Notes under the pieces: generated by a model | Told to the model about the DNA's origin: nothing | The model's input: the letters and a program-made list of their open reading frames with translations, nothing else | Databases searched by the model: none | Part shown: piece by piece, positions 1 through 8,129 of the stretch | How the letters are laid out: each line of letters starts with the position of its first letter | Numbering within the stretch: the stretch's first letter is position 1 | From: Planctomycetota bacterium | GTDB lineage: Bacteria > Planctomycetota > Planctomycetia > Pirellulales > PALSA-1355 | NCBI GenBank assembly: GCA_003389325.1 | Contig: QQVE01000065.1 | Coordinates: forward strand, 62,001-126,000 | Length of the DNA stretch: 64,000 bases | Direction: 5' to 3' | Made by a program: the position numbers and the translations under genes

Positions 1-2
1 CC

Positions 3-467
3 TTTGAGCCACCAGCCCAAAGTCAGCTCGATGCCGCATCGGCCGAGGGCGATATCGCCTTTAGCGCTTCGGCGCACACCTCAACAACTGGCGATGCAGA
101 GCCGTTGACGAACGACAGCCCAACACCTGACGAAACGACTCTCGGAGCAAGTGAGCTAACAAAGGAGGGCGACGTTCCACCTCTGCGATACACCGACGAA
201 GCGCTGCGCCGAAAACGCGATGCGGCTTCGCGCGTTGAACACGCGTTATTCAAGCAAGCCACGGCAGAGGCTGGACATCCGAGGACGCGCAGGCGGCTTG
301 AGATCGAGGTGGAAGTCACTGTTCAGAATGTCGAACGAATCACCCGCATTGCCATCGACGAGTCGAAACGCACGTTGAAGCAGGTGGTCAACGAGCCGAT
401 TGAAGAGCTTCGCTTCGACCTGTTCAAGCTGACGTCTGAGATACACGTCGTTTTCGGCCGCTACTAG
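3..467 (+). CDS. Hypothetical protein, 3' part only
   Basis: The frame is open from the first bases of the window with no stop before TAG at 465-467, so the gene begins upstream and only about 154 C-terminal residues are seen. The visible part starts with an acidic, Thr/Ser/Pro-rich stretch and ends in a charged, helix-prone region (about residues 80-150). I recognise no domain. It lies 33 bases upstream of the nuclease gene on the same strand, so it may belong to the same toxin locus as a delivery or carrier component. That role is inferred from position only. Confidence 0.6.
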   Translation, partial: FEPPAQSQLDAASAEGDIAFSASAHTSTTGDAEPLTNDSPTPDETTLGASELTKEGDVPPLRYTDEALRRKRDAASRVEHALFKQATAEAGHPRTRRRLEIEVEVTVQNVERITRIAIDESKRTLKQVVNEPIEELRFDLFKLTSEIHVVFGRY

Positions 468-500
468 GCAGCCAACAGTTCGGCAGGAGGGAGCCTGCTC

Positions 501-1955
501 GTGATTGACCATGATCTAGCGACCGATCGGTTCTTGCGCGCCGTCGAAAACAGCGTCAACACGCAAATCCATCGGCAATGCGAGCAGCTTGGCGAGAGCC
601 TGCGCGATCTGCTCTACGATTTGCTCAACTACCCACCGGAGCGATCGCGCCGCGACTCGTTGGCGATCTTCGCGGATCACTGGTCCGCCCGCGGCCTACG
701 CCTGACTCCACGAACGGTCAGGTCAATTGAGCAGCTAATTGAGGACGAGAGAGGCGTTCGTGGTGCCGAACTTGGTTGGGGAATTGGCGCAGAGGATCGC
801 CGAGCCGATGCGCCAGCGGTACTCTTGGCCGCGGCCCCCCGTGGCCGAGGCCGCAGCGGGAAGGGATCAAGAGGTAATAGTGGCGGCCGTCGAAGGCAAG
901 CAGCGAAACCTCCTGCGGGCATTGATTCTCGCAACTATCCCCGAGGAGAGTGGGTCACAGGCGTAGAGGGCAACGGGTTGCGCAAACTCGAAAAGCCGAT
1001 CACGATCGGGAAAACAGGAGAGGTTGTCACGCATATCGAGTTCCGCAATGGATTTCCCGTTCTCGACAAATGGGCCCTGCCAAACCAGGACGTGACCATC
1101 GCGATCACAGGGAATCCTGACTTCGACAGGATAGAGGCCCGGAAGGCATGGAAGCACACGCATGGGGACGTTCCGCAAAAGGTCGTATTTCATCATGATG
1201 GAAACTTCACTGAGCTTGGAAAACACAAGAACCACCGGATTATGGCAGGTAGGATGCAAATGCTTCCCGGCGAGTTCCATCGCGTACTGAAACACAAAGG
1301 ATCGGCGTCGTTAGCACGTTTCCATTACTTGAACGAAAAGGTGGCCCGTGAAGTCAATGAATTGGCCAGGAAAGGAAAGGGGCCTCTTGTCGCTCTGCAA
1401 AGGCGACTTGCCCAACGGGTCACCAGAAGCCTTCGCATTGGACGTGTTGTTCCAATAGTCGGCGGACTGATCACGCTGTATTTCTTTGCAGAAGATGTCG
1501 AAGCGCACGGGCTTGGCGGAGCAGTCGTTCGCGCGACACCGCTGTTGGGAGATATCGTGTCGGCCGCAGACTTGGGAAGGGAACTGGCCGCGGAGATCCG
1601 TGCTGCGGCTCGCAGGCGGATCAAGGATGCCGAGGACAGGGCAAATCTCCCAGTCAAGGCGGCACAGAGAGACGCCGCAGAAGCCACGTCGGCGGCTTTC
1701 ATAGAGATTGCTCGCACACTACCAGTCACGAAGGAATACATGCGACTTGAAGAGATCGAGCAGGCTGTTAGAGATGCAATCAGGGGTTTTACGGCGAGGT
1801 CTACCCAATGTATCTTCACATTCATACGGGAACCCATGGAGGCGCTGCGGCAATCGACATCGAGAGGCGACTTCGGGCCGCGAGACACAAGATGGAGCAG
1901 GAGCTACAACAGAGGCTACAGAAGCCCCCAAAACTGGATTGGCAGGGCCCTCTAA
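501..1955 (+). CDS. WHH/HNH-Endo VII-fold nuclease, polymorphic-toxin-like
   Basis: The GTG start at 501 follows an AGGAGG at 485-490. The 484-residue product has a helical N-terminus (1-85), a Gly/Arg-rich stretch (110-140), then a segment at about 160-275 with FHHDG (230-234), GRMQML (250-255), His260 and His265. That order resembles WHH-type HNH/Endo VII nucleases (WHH...MQLVP...H...H), which are toxin tips in polymorphic toxin systems. A hydrophobic stretch (about 316-355) and a long helical tail follow, whereas WHH domains are usually C-terminal. Two SUKH-ankyrin genes follow directly, the classic immunity position. Codon use suggests that 739-966 is read in another frame and that the tail may be too, so this could be a frameshifted pseudogene. 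Nuclease activity is inferred. Confidence 0.6.
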   Translation: MIDHDLATDRFLRAVENSVNTQIHRQCEQLGESLRDLLYDLLNYPPERSRRDSLAIFADHWSARGLRLTPRTVRSIEQLIEDERGVRGAELGWGIGAEDRRADAPAVLLAAAPRGRGRSGKGSRGNSGGRRRQAAKPPAGIDSRNYPRGEWVTGVEGNGLRKLEKPITIGKTGEVVTHIEFRNGFPVLDKWALPNQDVTIAITGNPDFDRIEARKAWKHTHGDVPQKVVFHHDGNFTELGKHKNHRIMAGRMQMLPGEFHRVLKHKGSASLARFHYLNEKVAREVNELARKGKGPLVALQRRLAQRVTRSLRIGRVVPIVGGLITLYFFAEDVEAHGLGGAVVRATPLLGDIVSAADLGRELAAEIRAAARRRIKDAEDRANLPVKAAQRDAAEATSAAFIEIARTLPVTKEYMRLEEIEQAVRDAIRGFTARSTQCIFTFIREPMEALRQSTSRGDFGPRDTRWSRSYNRGYRSPQNWIGRAL

Positions 1956-1973
1956 GCTAGTTGATGTAGACCT

Positions 1974-2843
1974 ATGCTCAACCTCTCACTTCCCATCCTC
2001 GATCGGCTTCAGGACTGCTGGGATCCGATTACTGAGGATCAGCTCGATCGACTCCGGAGCGAGATCGGAGCATCCTTGCCGCAACAGTATGTTTCGTTTT
2101 TAAAACAGTTCAACGGCGGATACTGGGCTCACGAGGTTTGGGTGCAGGTGGATCGAGAGGCGTCACAACACAATGTGGCCCATGTCGCCACCAACTTTGG
2201 AGTCATCCCGAATAAACGATTCTCGACGGATGACATCCTTGATGTCTGCGAGCAATACAACGACGCTGTGCCGCGGGACTGCGTGCCCATCATGCAAACA
2301 CTGGCGGGGCTCATCTGCCTCAGCATTCATGAGACTGAAGTCGGCCGAGTTTATTATTCCGACCTCGGGCGTTATCAAGACGGGGAGGAATTCATGCTTC
2401 CAATCGCAAACAGCTTCGCGGAGTTCCTGCTGCTCTTGAATCCCGAAGACGAAAAAGAGTTTTTCCGAGAAACGCTACCGGTGTTCCAGGCGTGCGAGCG
2501 AGGTGACAAGCACATGGTTCGCGAGTACCTAGACGATGCCGGGAAAGTCGACATCCGCAACGAAGCGGGTCACACTCTGGCCGTGTGCGCGGCTCGCACA
2601 AGGTGGCCAAAGATTCTGGCGATGCTGCTCGACGCTGGCGCCGATCCTAGCGCTCACGATTCCGACGGGCGCTGTCCCTTGCACCACGCCGTTGCGGGAG
2701 CGTCACTCGATGGCACGAAACTGCTGCTGGCAGCCGGCGCCGATGCGCGATACAGGGACAGTGAAGGCCGTAACTTGGCCCAGATCGCCCACGATGGCTT
2801 CCACTATCGTTTGCAGTACTTCCTTGAACCGCTGGTGTCGTAA
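1974..2843 (+). CDS. SUKH-domain protein with C-terminal ankyrin repeats, copy 1 (probable immunity protein)
   Basis: The 289-residue protein begins 18 bases after the nuclease stop. Residues 1-155 fit the SUKH (SMI1/KNR4) fold, with a LPQQYVSFLKQFNGG segment near residues 35-50. Residues about 165-285 contain ankyrin-type units (for example LLDAGADPSAHDSDGRCPLH). SUKH proteins are a major class of immunity protein against nuclease toxins of polymorphic toxin systems, and ankyrin proteins occur in the same immunity arrays. The next gene is a same-length paralogue. No signal peptide is seen, so it should be cytoplasmic. The toxin-neutralising role is inferred from family and position. Confidence 0.75.
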   Translation: MLNLSLPILDRLQDCWDPITEDQLDRLRSEIGASLPQQYVSFLKQFNGGYWAHEVWVQVDREASQHNVAHVATNFGVIPNKRFSTDDILDVCEQYNDAVPRDCVPIMQTLAGLICLSIHETEVGRVYYSDLGRYQDGEEFMLPIANSFAEFLLLLNPEDEKEFFRETLPVFQACERGDKHMVREYLDDAGKVDIRNEAGHTLAVCAARTRWPKILAMLLDAGADPSAHDSDGRCPLHHAVAGASLDGTKLLLAAGADARYRDSEGRNLAQIAHDGFHYRLQYFLEPLVS

Positions 2844-2901
2844 TTTTCGCGGCCAGTCCGTTCGCTTAGCTAGTCGACGTTGCCAGTGGTACAGGCCAAA
2901 G

Positions 2902-3771
2902 ATGTTCGACTTCTCCCTTCCCATTCTCGATCGCCTACAGAATTGCTGGGACCAGATTGCCGAGACTCAAGTTGATCAACTCCAGGATGGTCTCGGAATC
3001 GTATTTCCCCAAGACTACCGAAAGTTTCTTCTGCGGTACAACGCGGGCGATTGGGCCCACGGAGTGTGGGTTCACGTGCCAAGCCTCGCGCCGGACTACG
3101 ACCGGTTCCACATCACGCAACATCTCGGAGTGGTGCCCGACGATCGGTTTTGGCTGCACGACATGCTGGCTATGCATGACCACCTCTCCGCTGAAGTGCC
3201 CGGTATGTATTTGCCCATCATGAGTGGCCCCGACGGTATGATTTGCCTCCGGCGCCACCAGCAAGTCCAAGGCTGGGTCCACTTTTGGGATCGGGAACGC
3301 TGTCGCGACCGTGAAGACTTCATATTCCCCATAGCGGACACCTTTGCGGAGTTCTTGGTGGGATTGAATCCTGATGACAACGAAGAGTTCTACCGCGAAA
3401 CGCTTCCGGCGTTTCAGGCGTGCGAAGGGGGCGACAAGCAGGCCGTGCGCCAGTATCTGGCCGATGGCGGCAAGGTCGATCTGCGCAATGAACGCGGCGA
3501 AACGTTGACGGCCTGCGCGTCGTTCAACAGTTGGCCGAAAATCGTCGGTTTGCTGTTGGAAGCGGGAGCCGATCCGAACGCCCGCGATGCGGCGCAGCGC
3601 AGCCCCCTTCATCAAGCAGCACTAAGCTCGTCGCTCGATAGTGCGAAGCTGCTACTGGCCGCGGGAGCCGACGTGCACTACCGCGACGCGGAAGGGCGCA
3701 ACCTGGCGGAGATCGCTAAAGATGCGCACCAGTACCGCATGCAGTACTTCCTCGAGCCGTTTGTATCCTAG
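2902..3771 (+). CDS. SUKH-domain protein with C-terminal ankyrin repeats, copy 2 (probable immunity protein)
   Basis: This is a second 289-residue SUKH-ankyrin protein, the same length as copy 1 and alignable from end to end. Both begin with SLPILDRLQ after the first few residues and end in YFLEP. The frame is open upstream, but ATG 2902 is chosen because it aligns with the start of copy 1. The leader before it (TTAGCTAGTCGACGT, 2866-2880) resembles the leader of copy 1 (TAAGCTAGTTGATGT, 1953-1967), so the tandem duplication carried upstream DNA too. It may protect against the adjacent toxin or against a related toxin of competitors. Confidence 0.75.
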   Translation: MFDFSLPILDRLQNCWDQIAETQVDQLQDGLGIVFPQDYRKFLLRYNAGDWAHGVWVHVPSLAPDYDRFHITQHLGVVPDDRFWLHDMLAMHDHLSAEVPGMYLPIMSGPDGMICLRRHQQVQGWVHFWDRERCRDREDFIFPIADTFAEFLVGLNPDDNEEFYRETLPAFQACEGGDKQAVRQYLADGGKVDLRNERGETLTACASFNSWPKIVGLLLEAGADPNARDAAQRSPLHQAALSSSLDSAKLLLAAGADVHYRDAEGRNLAEIAKDAHQYRMQYFLEPFVS

Positions 3772-3922
3772 GCTGGCCCCCCTCTCTGCCGGCGCACGCC
3801 TGCCACGCGGCAGTGCGCCAGCACGCCGCCCGCCCCGAAATTCGTAATCCCAACCGCCCCTTACAACCGATAGCATCGATAGGTTCCGCAGAATCGGAAC
3901 GCTGACGCGCGGGGAGGTTGCG

Positions 3923-4267
3923 ATGCGACGGGTTTTGGAATGCGTGGTTGCCGTGGGGCTGGGGCTGGGGCTGGCGGGGTGCTGCGCCGGGCCGGAGCGG
4001 TTCTACGAGAACGCCTACGGCTTCAATAACCCCGACATCGAAAAGTATCCGCCGGGCCCGCCGCCGCCGGTCACCACGCCGCCGGGATACAGCGAGCCGG
4101 CCGTCTCGGTCGCCGACACCGAAACGCCCGAGGAAGGTCCGGTGCCGGCGCTGCAGGCACCGGTCGAATCACGCCGCCGCCCGGGCCGAACCGCCCTGCG
4201 CCGCTATCAGTCGGGCGAACAGTACGCCGATCGGGCCCCGACGTACCCTTGGGCGTATCGCCGCTAA
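3923..4267 (+). CDS. Small lipoprotein, function unknown
   Basis: The ATG at 3923 follows GGGGAGG at 3911-3917. The 114-residue product starts with a lipoprotein signal peptide (Arg-Arg, hydrophobic VAVGLGLGLAG, lipobox LAGC with Cys20), then a short Pro-rich region and an Arg/Tyr-rich C-terminus. It should be exported and lipidated. I recognise no domain. It converges with the minus-strand MBL-hydrolase gene, whose stop lies 34 bases away. Confidence 0.7.
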   Translation: MRRVLECVVAVGLGLGLAGCCAGPERFYENAYGFNNPDIEKYPPGPPPPVTTPPGYSEPAVSVADTETPEEGPVPALQAPVESRRRPGRTALRRYQSGEQYADRAPTYPWAYRR

Positions 4268-4301
4268 GCGAGAAGCGCCAGCGCGGTCGAACGCGCTGCG
4301 G

Positions 4302-5255
4302 TCAGATCACCCAATACCGGCCGTCGTCGTGGGCTGCGCGGCCGTCGTCGATCGACTTCTCCAGGTGCGACGTCACCTCGGCCGTGGCCAGGGTGAGGTG
4401 GTAGCCGGGCAGCTTCTTCCAGAGCACGCCGGCGATTTCGTAGACGGTCATCGGGCCGTCGCTCTCGTGCAGGATTTTGAGAATCGCCTCCTCGCGCTCG
4501 AGATGATGCGACTTGAGCTCCGCGCACCGCTCGGCCAGGTTCGAGAACGCGGGGCCGTGGCCGGGCAGCACGACCAGGTCGTCGTTTTGCAGGGCCGCCA
4601 CGCGATCGAGCGAATCGAGGAACCGCTGCACCATGCCCCGGCGGCGCATCTCGCCCGCCCCAATGTTGGGCGAAATCGTCGGCAGCACCGTGTCGCCGCT
4701 GAACAGGTGATTGCCGTAACGCAGGCAGATGCAGCCTTGCGTGTGGCCGGGCGTGTGGATCACTTCCAGGGTTTCGCCGCTGATTTCGAACGTGTCGCCG
4801 TGCCGCAGCTTTTCGGCGGGCGTCTGCCGGGCGAAGCGGCGGCCGTGGCCGAGGAACTGCTTCATCTTTTCGATCCGCTCTTCCGGCACGTGGGCCTTGC
4901 GGAGCGTGCGGCAGACCAGCGGAACGAACTCCTCGTGCCGTTCGTCGAGATTGGCCACGCCCTCCCAGTCGTCCTCGTGGACGTAGACCGCGGCTCCCGA
5001 GCGGTCGCGGATGTCGGCCGCCAGCCCGATGTGGTCGGCGTGCTTGTGCGTGAGGATGACCTGCTCGACTTTGTCGATCGAAAGACCGTGCGACTCGAGG
5101 CCCGCGGCCAGGGCATCGAGCGCCTCGGGCGTGCCGATGCCGGTGTCGACCAGCGTGAGCGGATCGCCGGCGATGACGTACATGTTCAACTCGCCCTCGA
5201 ACATCGGGTTGGGAATTCCGATGTGCAGGACGGAGGCGGAGGAATCGGTTTTCAC
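4302..5255 (-). CDS. MBL-fold metallo-hydrolase
   Basis: This 317-residue metallo-beta-lactamase-fold protein has the metal motif THKHADHIG (about residue 70), a further His in HTPGHTQG, an Asp in FSGDTVLP and a His in VLPGHGP. The C-terminal 70 residues look like the winged-helix tail seen in LACTB2-type hydrolases. The GTG start at 5255 lies 4 bases after the stop of the enoyl-CoA hydratase gene, so the two are probably co-transcribed and coupled. The context suggests hydrolysis of a thioester or similar acyl compound, but the substrate cannot be read from the sequence. Confidence 0.8.
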   Translation of the reverse strand: MKTDSSASVLHIGIPNPMFEGELNMYVIAGDPLTLVDTGIGTPEALDALAAGLESHGLSIDKVEQVILTHKHADHIGLAADIRDRSGAAVYVHEDDWEGVANLDERHEEFVPLVCRTLRKAHVPEERIEKMKQFLGHGRRFARQTPAEKLRHGDTFEISGETLEVIHTPGHTQGCICLRYGNHLFSGDTVLPTISPNIGAGEMRRRGMVQRFLDSLDRVAALQNDDLVVLPGHGPAFSNLAERCAELKSHHLEREEAILKILHESDGPMTVYEIAGVLWKKLPGYHLTLATAEVTSHLEKSIDDGRAAHDDGRYWVI

Positions 5256-5259
5256 GCGG

Positions 5260-6093
5260 TTACTTTCCAGTGAAGTTGGGAGCGCGCTTCTCGATGAAGT
5301 GGGCCACGCCCTCTTTGAAGTCTTCGCAGCACAGGGCCGGCACCATCTCCTCGTTGGCCACGTCGATGGCCTCGCCCAAGCTCGAGAACAGCCCGTTGTA
5401 GACCTGCCGCTTCATGATCCGCATCGAGCGCGGCGACGACATGCTGGCCAGCTCGACGGCGTAGGCCCGCACGGCGTCGGCGAATTGATCCAAGGGAATC
5501 ACGCGGCTGACCAGCCCCATCCGTTCCGCTTCGGCGGCGTCGATCAGTCGGGCCGAGTAAAGCAGATCGAGCGCGTTGGAGACACCGACGATCCGCGGCA
5601 GCATCCAGGACATGCCATACTCGGCGATCAGCCCGCGGCGGGCGAAGGCCGTGCTGAACTTGGCCTTGTCCGAGGCGAAGCGGATATCGCAGAACAGCGG
5701 AATCACCATGCCCAACCCGGCCGAGGCGCCGTTGATCGCCGCGATAATCGGCTTGCCGATGGCGGGGAAGTAGGAGTAGGTCTTCTGAAAGTCGCTGCGC
5801 GCGCCGTCGATCTTGGGGCCGACGAAGCGGGCCTGCAAGTCCTTGAGCAACTGCTTGGGGTCGTTGCTTTTCGACACGCTGTCGAGGTTGCCGATGTCGG
5901 CTCCGGCGCAAAAGCCTTTGCCGGCGCCGGTGAGCACGATCACCCGCACGTCGTCGTCGGCTGCGGCCGAGAGCATGGCCTCCTGCACCTCGGACTCCAT
6001 CTGCGAGGTCCAGGCGTTGAGCTTGTCGGGCCGGTTGAGCGTCACCGTGGCCACACGATCGGCCACGTCGTAGAGGATCTGTTCGTATGCCAT
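5260..6093 (-). CDS. Enoyl-CoA hydratase/isomerase family protein
   Basis: This 277-residue crotonase-fold protein has the oxyanion-hole motif GKGFCAGADIGNL near residue 65 and AAINGASAGLGMVIPL near residue 110. Its full length suits the family. It probably hydrates trans-2-enoyl-CoA in beta-oxidation. It stands between an acyl-CoA ligase upstream and an MBL hydrolase downstream on the same strand. Crotonase paralogues vary in substrate, so the exact reaction is uncertain. Confidence 0.85.
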   Translation of the reverse strand: MAYEQILYDVADRVATVTLNRPDKLNAWTSQMESEVQEAMLSAAADDDVRVIVLTGAGKGFCAGADIGNLDSVSKSNDPKQLLKDLQARFVGPKIDGARSDFQKTYSYFPAIGKPIIAAINGASAGLGMVIPLFCDIRFASDKAKFSTAFARRGLIAEYGMSWMLPRIVGVSNALDLLYSARLIDAAEAERMGLVSRVIPLDQFADAVRAYAVELASMSSPRSMRIMKRQVYNGLFSSLGEAIDVANEEMVPALCCEDFKEGVAHFIEKRAPNFTGK

Positions 6094-6126
6094 GGCTGGG
6101 TCCTTGGGTCTGTTGGTGGGCGATAT

Positions 6127-6196
6127 TAGCCCGAAGCGCGAGCGAGGGTCTTGAGGTGCTGGATCGTCGAACGACCCTCGCTCGCGCTTCGGGCTG
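6127..6196. repeat. Dispersed palindromic repeat, family A copy 1
   Basis: The left arm AGCCCGAAGCGCGAGCGAGG (6128-6147) is answered by an inverted arm at 6173-6195 after a loop of about 22 bases. The same arms recur near 10.6, 33.7 and 36.5 kb, always between genes. It can form a long hairpin and may act as a REP-like or MITE-like element or a transcription terminator. Confidence 0.85.
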
Positions 6197-6216
6197 GTGT
6201 TGTGTTGGTTTATGCG

Positions 6217-6328
6217 AAACGCAAAGACGCAAAGCCGCAGAGGGATAACGAAGTTTTTTTCGTGCTAAACGCAACGTGCGCTACCGTGCCTGGTGCTCGC
6301 TACTTTGCGTCTTGGCGTCTTGGCGTTT
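6217..6328. repeat. Imperfect inverted repeat with AAGACGC-type units (family C)
   Basis: AAACGCAAAGACGCAAAG at 6217-6234 is answered by an inverted, expanded arm at 6303-6328 containing two GTCTTGGC units. It lies directly downstream of family A copy 1, between the hydratase start and the end of the acyl-CoA ligase gene. It holds no coding sequence and has the look of a second repetitive intergenic element. Confidence 0.6.
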
Positions 6329-6350
6329 CCTTCCTCGTCTTTCTTCGTGA

Positions 6351-7919
6351 CTATTGATGAACGGTGGCGGCCTGGCCGCGCTCGTGTTGGGCGATCAGTT
6401 CGCGCTTGAGAATCTTGGCCGAGGGGCCCTTGGGCAGCGGCGTGTCGCGGATCTCGACGATGCGCGGATACTTGAACGCCGCGATCCGCTCCTTGCAGTA
6501 GGCCTTCAACTCGTCTTCGCCGACCGACGAGCCGGGCTTGAGGTACACCACGGCCTTCACTTCCTCGCCCAACTCGGGATGCTTCACGCCCACGACGGCC
6601 GCTTCCTCGACGGCCGGGTGCTCGTAGAGCAGCTCTTCGATCTCGCGCGGGTAGATGTTCAAGCCGCCGCGGAGGATCATGTCCTTCTTGCGGCTGACGA
6701 TGTACAGGTAGCCGTCCTCGTCGAGGTGCCCGATGTCGCCGGTGTAGAACCAGCCGTTGCGAATCGCCTGGGCGCTCGACTCGGGCTGGTTGTAGTAGCC
6801 CTTCATCACGTTGACGCCGCGGATGAGCACTTCGCCGTCGGTGTTTGGCGGCAGCGTGTTGCCGGCGTCGTCGACCACCTTGATCTGGCAGCCCCAGATC
6901 GCCTTGCCGCAGGAGCCGTGTCGCGGCACGACCGGGTCCTGGCTCCAGGTGGCCGTGGGCGAAGTTTCGGTCAGGCCGTAGCCCTCGCGAATGTGAAAGC
7001 CGTGCTCGGCCTTGAAGGTTTCGAGCGTCTCCACGGCGATCGGCGCTCCGCCGCTGTTGCACACGCGCAACGAACTGAGATCGTACTTGGGACGGTCGGG
7101 ATGGTTGAGCATCGTGACCCACATCGTGGGCACGGCCGCGAAGTGCGTGACCTTGTCGCGCTCGATGATCTCCATCGCACGGCCGGGCTCGAAGCGCGGC
7201 ATCAGGGTCAGCGTGCTGCCCATGGCCAGCACCGTGTTCATCACGCACGACTGTCCGTAGGAGTGGAATAGCGGCAGCACCGCCATCCGCACGTCGGTCT
7301 CCATCGGCACTTCGGTCGTGAGCATCGGCAGCACGCGCGACTGATAGAACAAGTTGAAGTGCGACAGCTCCGCGCCCTTGGGGTGCCCGGTAGTGCCGCT
7401 GGTATAGCCGATGGCCGCCGTGTCGTCGGGCGAAGTGGCGGCGAGCTCGAACTCGGGCGCGCCGGCCTCGATCAGCTCGTCGAAGCGGTGCACGCCCTTG
7501 TCCTCGACGTCGGGGGCGCGGTCTTCGTAATCGACCAGGATCAAGTGGTGGCAGGTGTCGACGTTGCGGAACGCCTCGAGCGCTTCTTCGAGGTACTCGG
7601 TACAGGCGATCAGTCCGATCGCTTCGCTGTCTTCCAGCAGGTACTCCAGCTCGCGGGCCTTGTACAGGATGTTGACCGGCACCACGACGCCGCCCGGCTT
7701 CAGCACGCCGAAATAGGCCACGACGAACTCGGGGATGTTCGGCAGCATGACGAGCATCTTCTGGCCGCGATGCAGCCCCAATTGGGCCAGCGAGTTGGCC
7801 AGTCGGTTCGTGGCCGTCTCGAGTTGGGCGTAGGTGAGCTTGCGCTCGTCGCAGATGACCGCGGTGCGCTCGGGGCAGATCTTGGCGTTTTCTGACAGCA
7901 CGATGGCCAGATTCAGCAT
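6351..7919 (-). CDS. Long-chain acyl-CoA ligase (AMP-binding)
   Basis: The 522-residue ANL-superfamily ligase activates a carboxylic acid to an acyl-adenylate and then to acyl-CoA. Visible motifs are YTSGTTGHPKGAE (P-loop), GYGLTETSP, YTGDIGHLDEDGYLYIVSRK, and LPKGPSAKILKREL with the catalytic Lys near the C-terminus. The frame is open further upstream, but ATG 7919 is preferred: an AGGAGA stands just upstream and the family normally starts with this kind of segment (MLNLAIVLSENA). It is probably the entry enzyme for the beta-oxidation genes around it. Chain-length preference is unknown. Confidence 0.88.
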   Translation of the reverse strand: MLNLAIVLSENAKICPERTAVICDERKLTYAQLETATNRLANSLAQLGLHRGQKMLVMLPNIPEFVVAYFGVLKPGGVVVPVNILYKARELEYLLEDSEAIGLIACTEYLEEALEAFRNVDTCHHLILVDYEDRAPDVEDKGVHRFDELIEAGAPEFELAATSPDDTAAIGYTSGTTGHPKGAELSHFNLFYQSRVLPMLTTEVPMETDVRMAVLPLFHSYGQSCVMNTVLAMGSTLTLMPRFEPGRAMEIIERDKVTHFAAVPTMWVTMLNHPDRPKYDLSSLRVCNSGGAPIAVETLETFKAEHGFHIREGYGLTETSPTATWSQDPVVPRHGSCGKAIWGCQIKVVDDAGNTLPPNTDGEVLIRGVNVMKGYYNQPESSAQAIRNGWFYTGDIGHLDEDGYLYIVSRKKDMILRGGLNIYPREIEELLYEHPAVEEAAVVGVKHPELGEEVKAVVYLKPGSSVGEDELKAYCKERIAAFKYPRIVEIRDTPLPKGPSAKILKRELIAQHERGQAATVHQ

Positions 7920-8129
7920 GACGAGGTCTCCTGGTTCGATGGACCAAGCCACGAAGGGCGGGGAATTCGCCGGGCACGTGGCGTTCACCAGCATACGCTG
8001 GCCGCGAGGCGCGAGCGAATGCGCGCCCCTGGCGTTGCCACGCACCGCGTGGTTGAGACCCGGACCGGGCAAAAAAATGTGGTTGCCGGCGTGGTTCGGT
8101 CTCTTCCCAGCCTGACGTTCCCAGTGTAC

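Noticed and set aside
2536-2901. Upstream extension of the second SUKH-ankyrin gene
   Set aside because: The extension overlaps the end of the first copy in another frame, and the paralogue fixes the start at 2902.
3918-5273. Long plus-strand frame overlapping the lipoprotein and MBL-hydrolase genes
   Set aside because: It is out of frame with the lipoprotein, which has a ribosome site and lipobox, and antisense to the hydrolase with its intact metal motifs.
6351-6600. Possible plus-strand gene beginning inside the acyl-CoA ligase
   Set aside because: It is antisense to the conserved C-terminal catalytic lysine region of the ligase.
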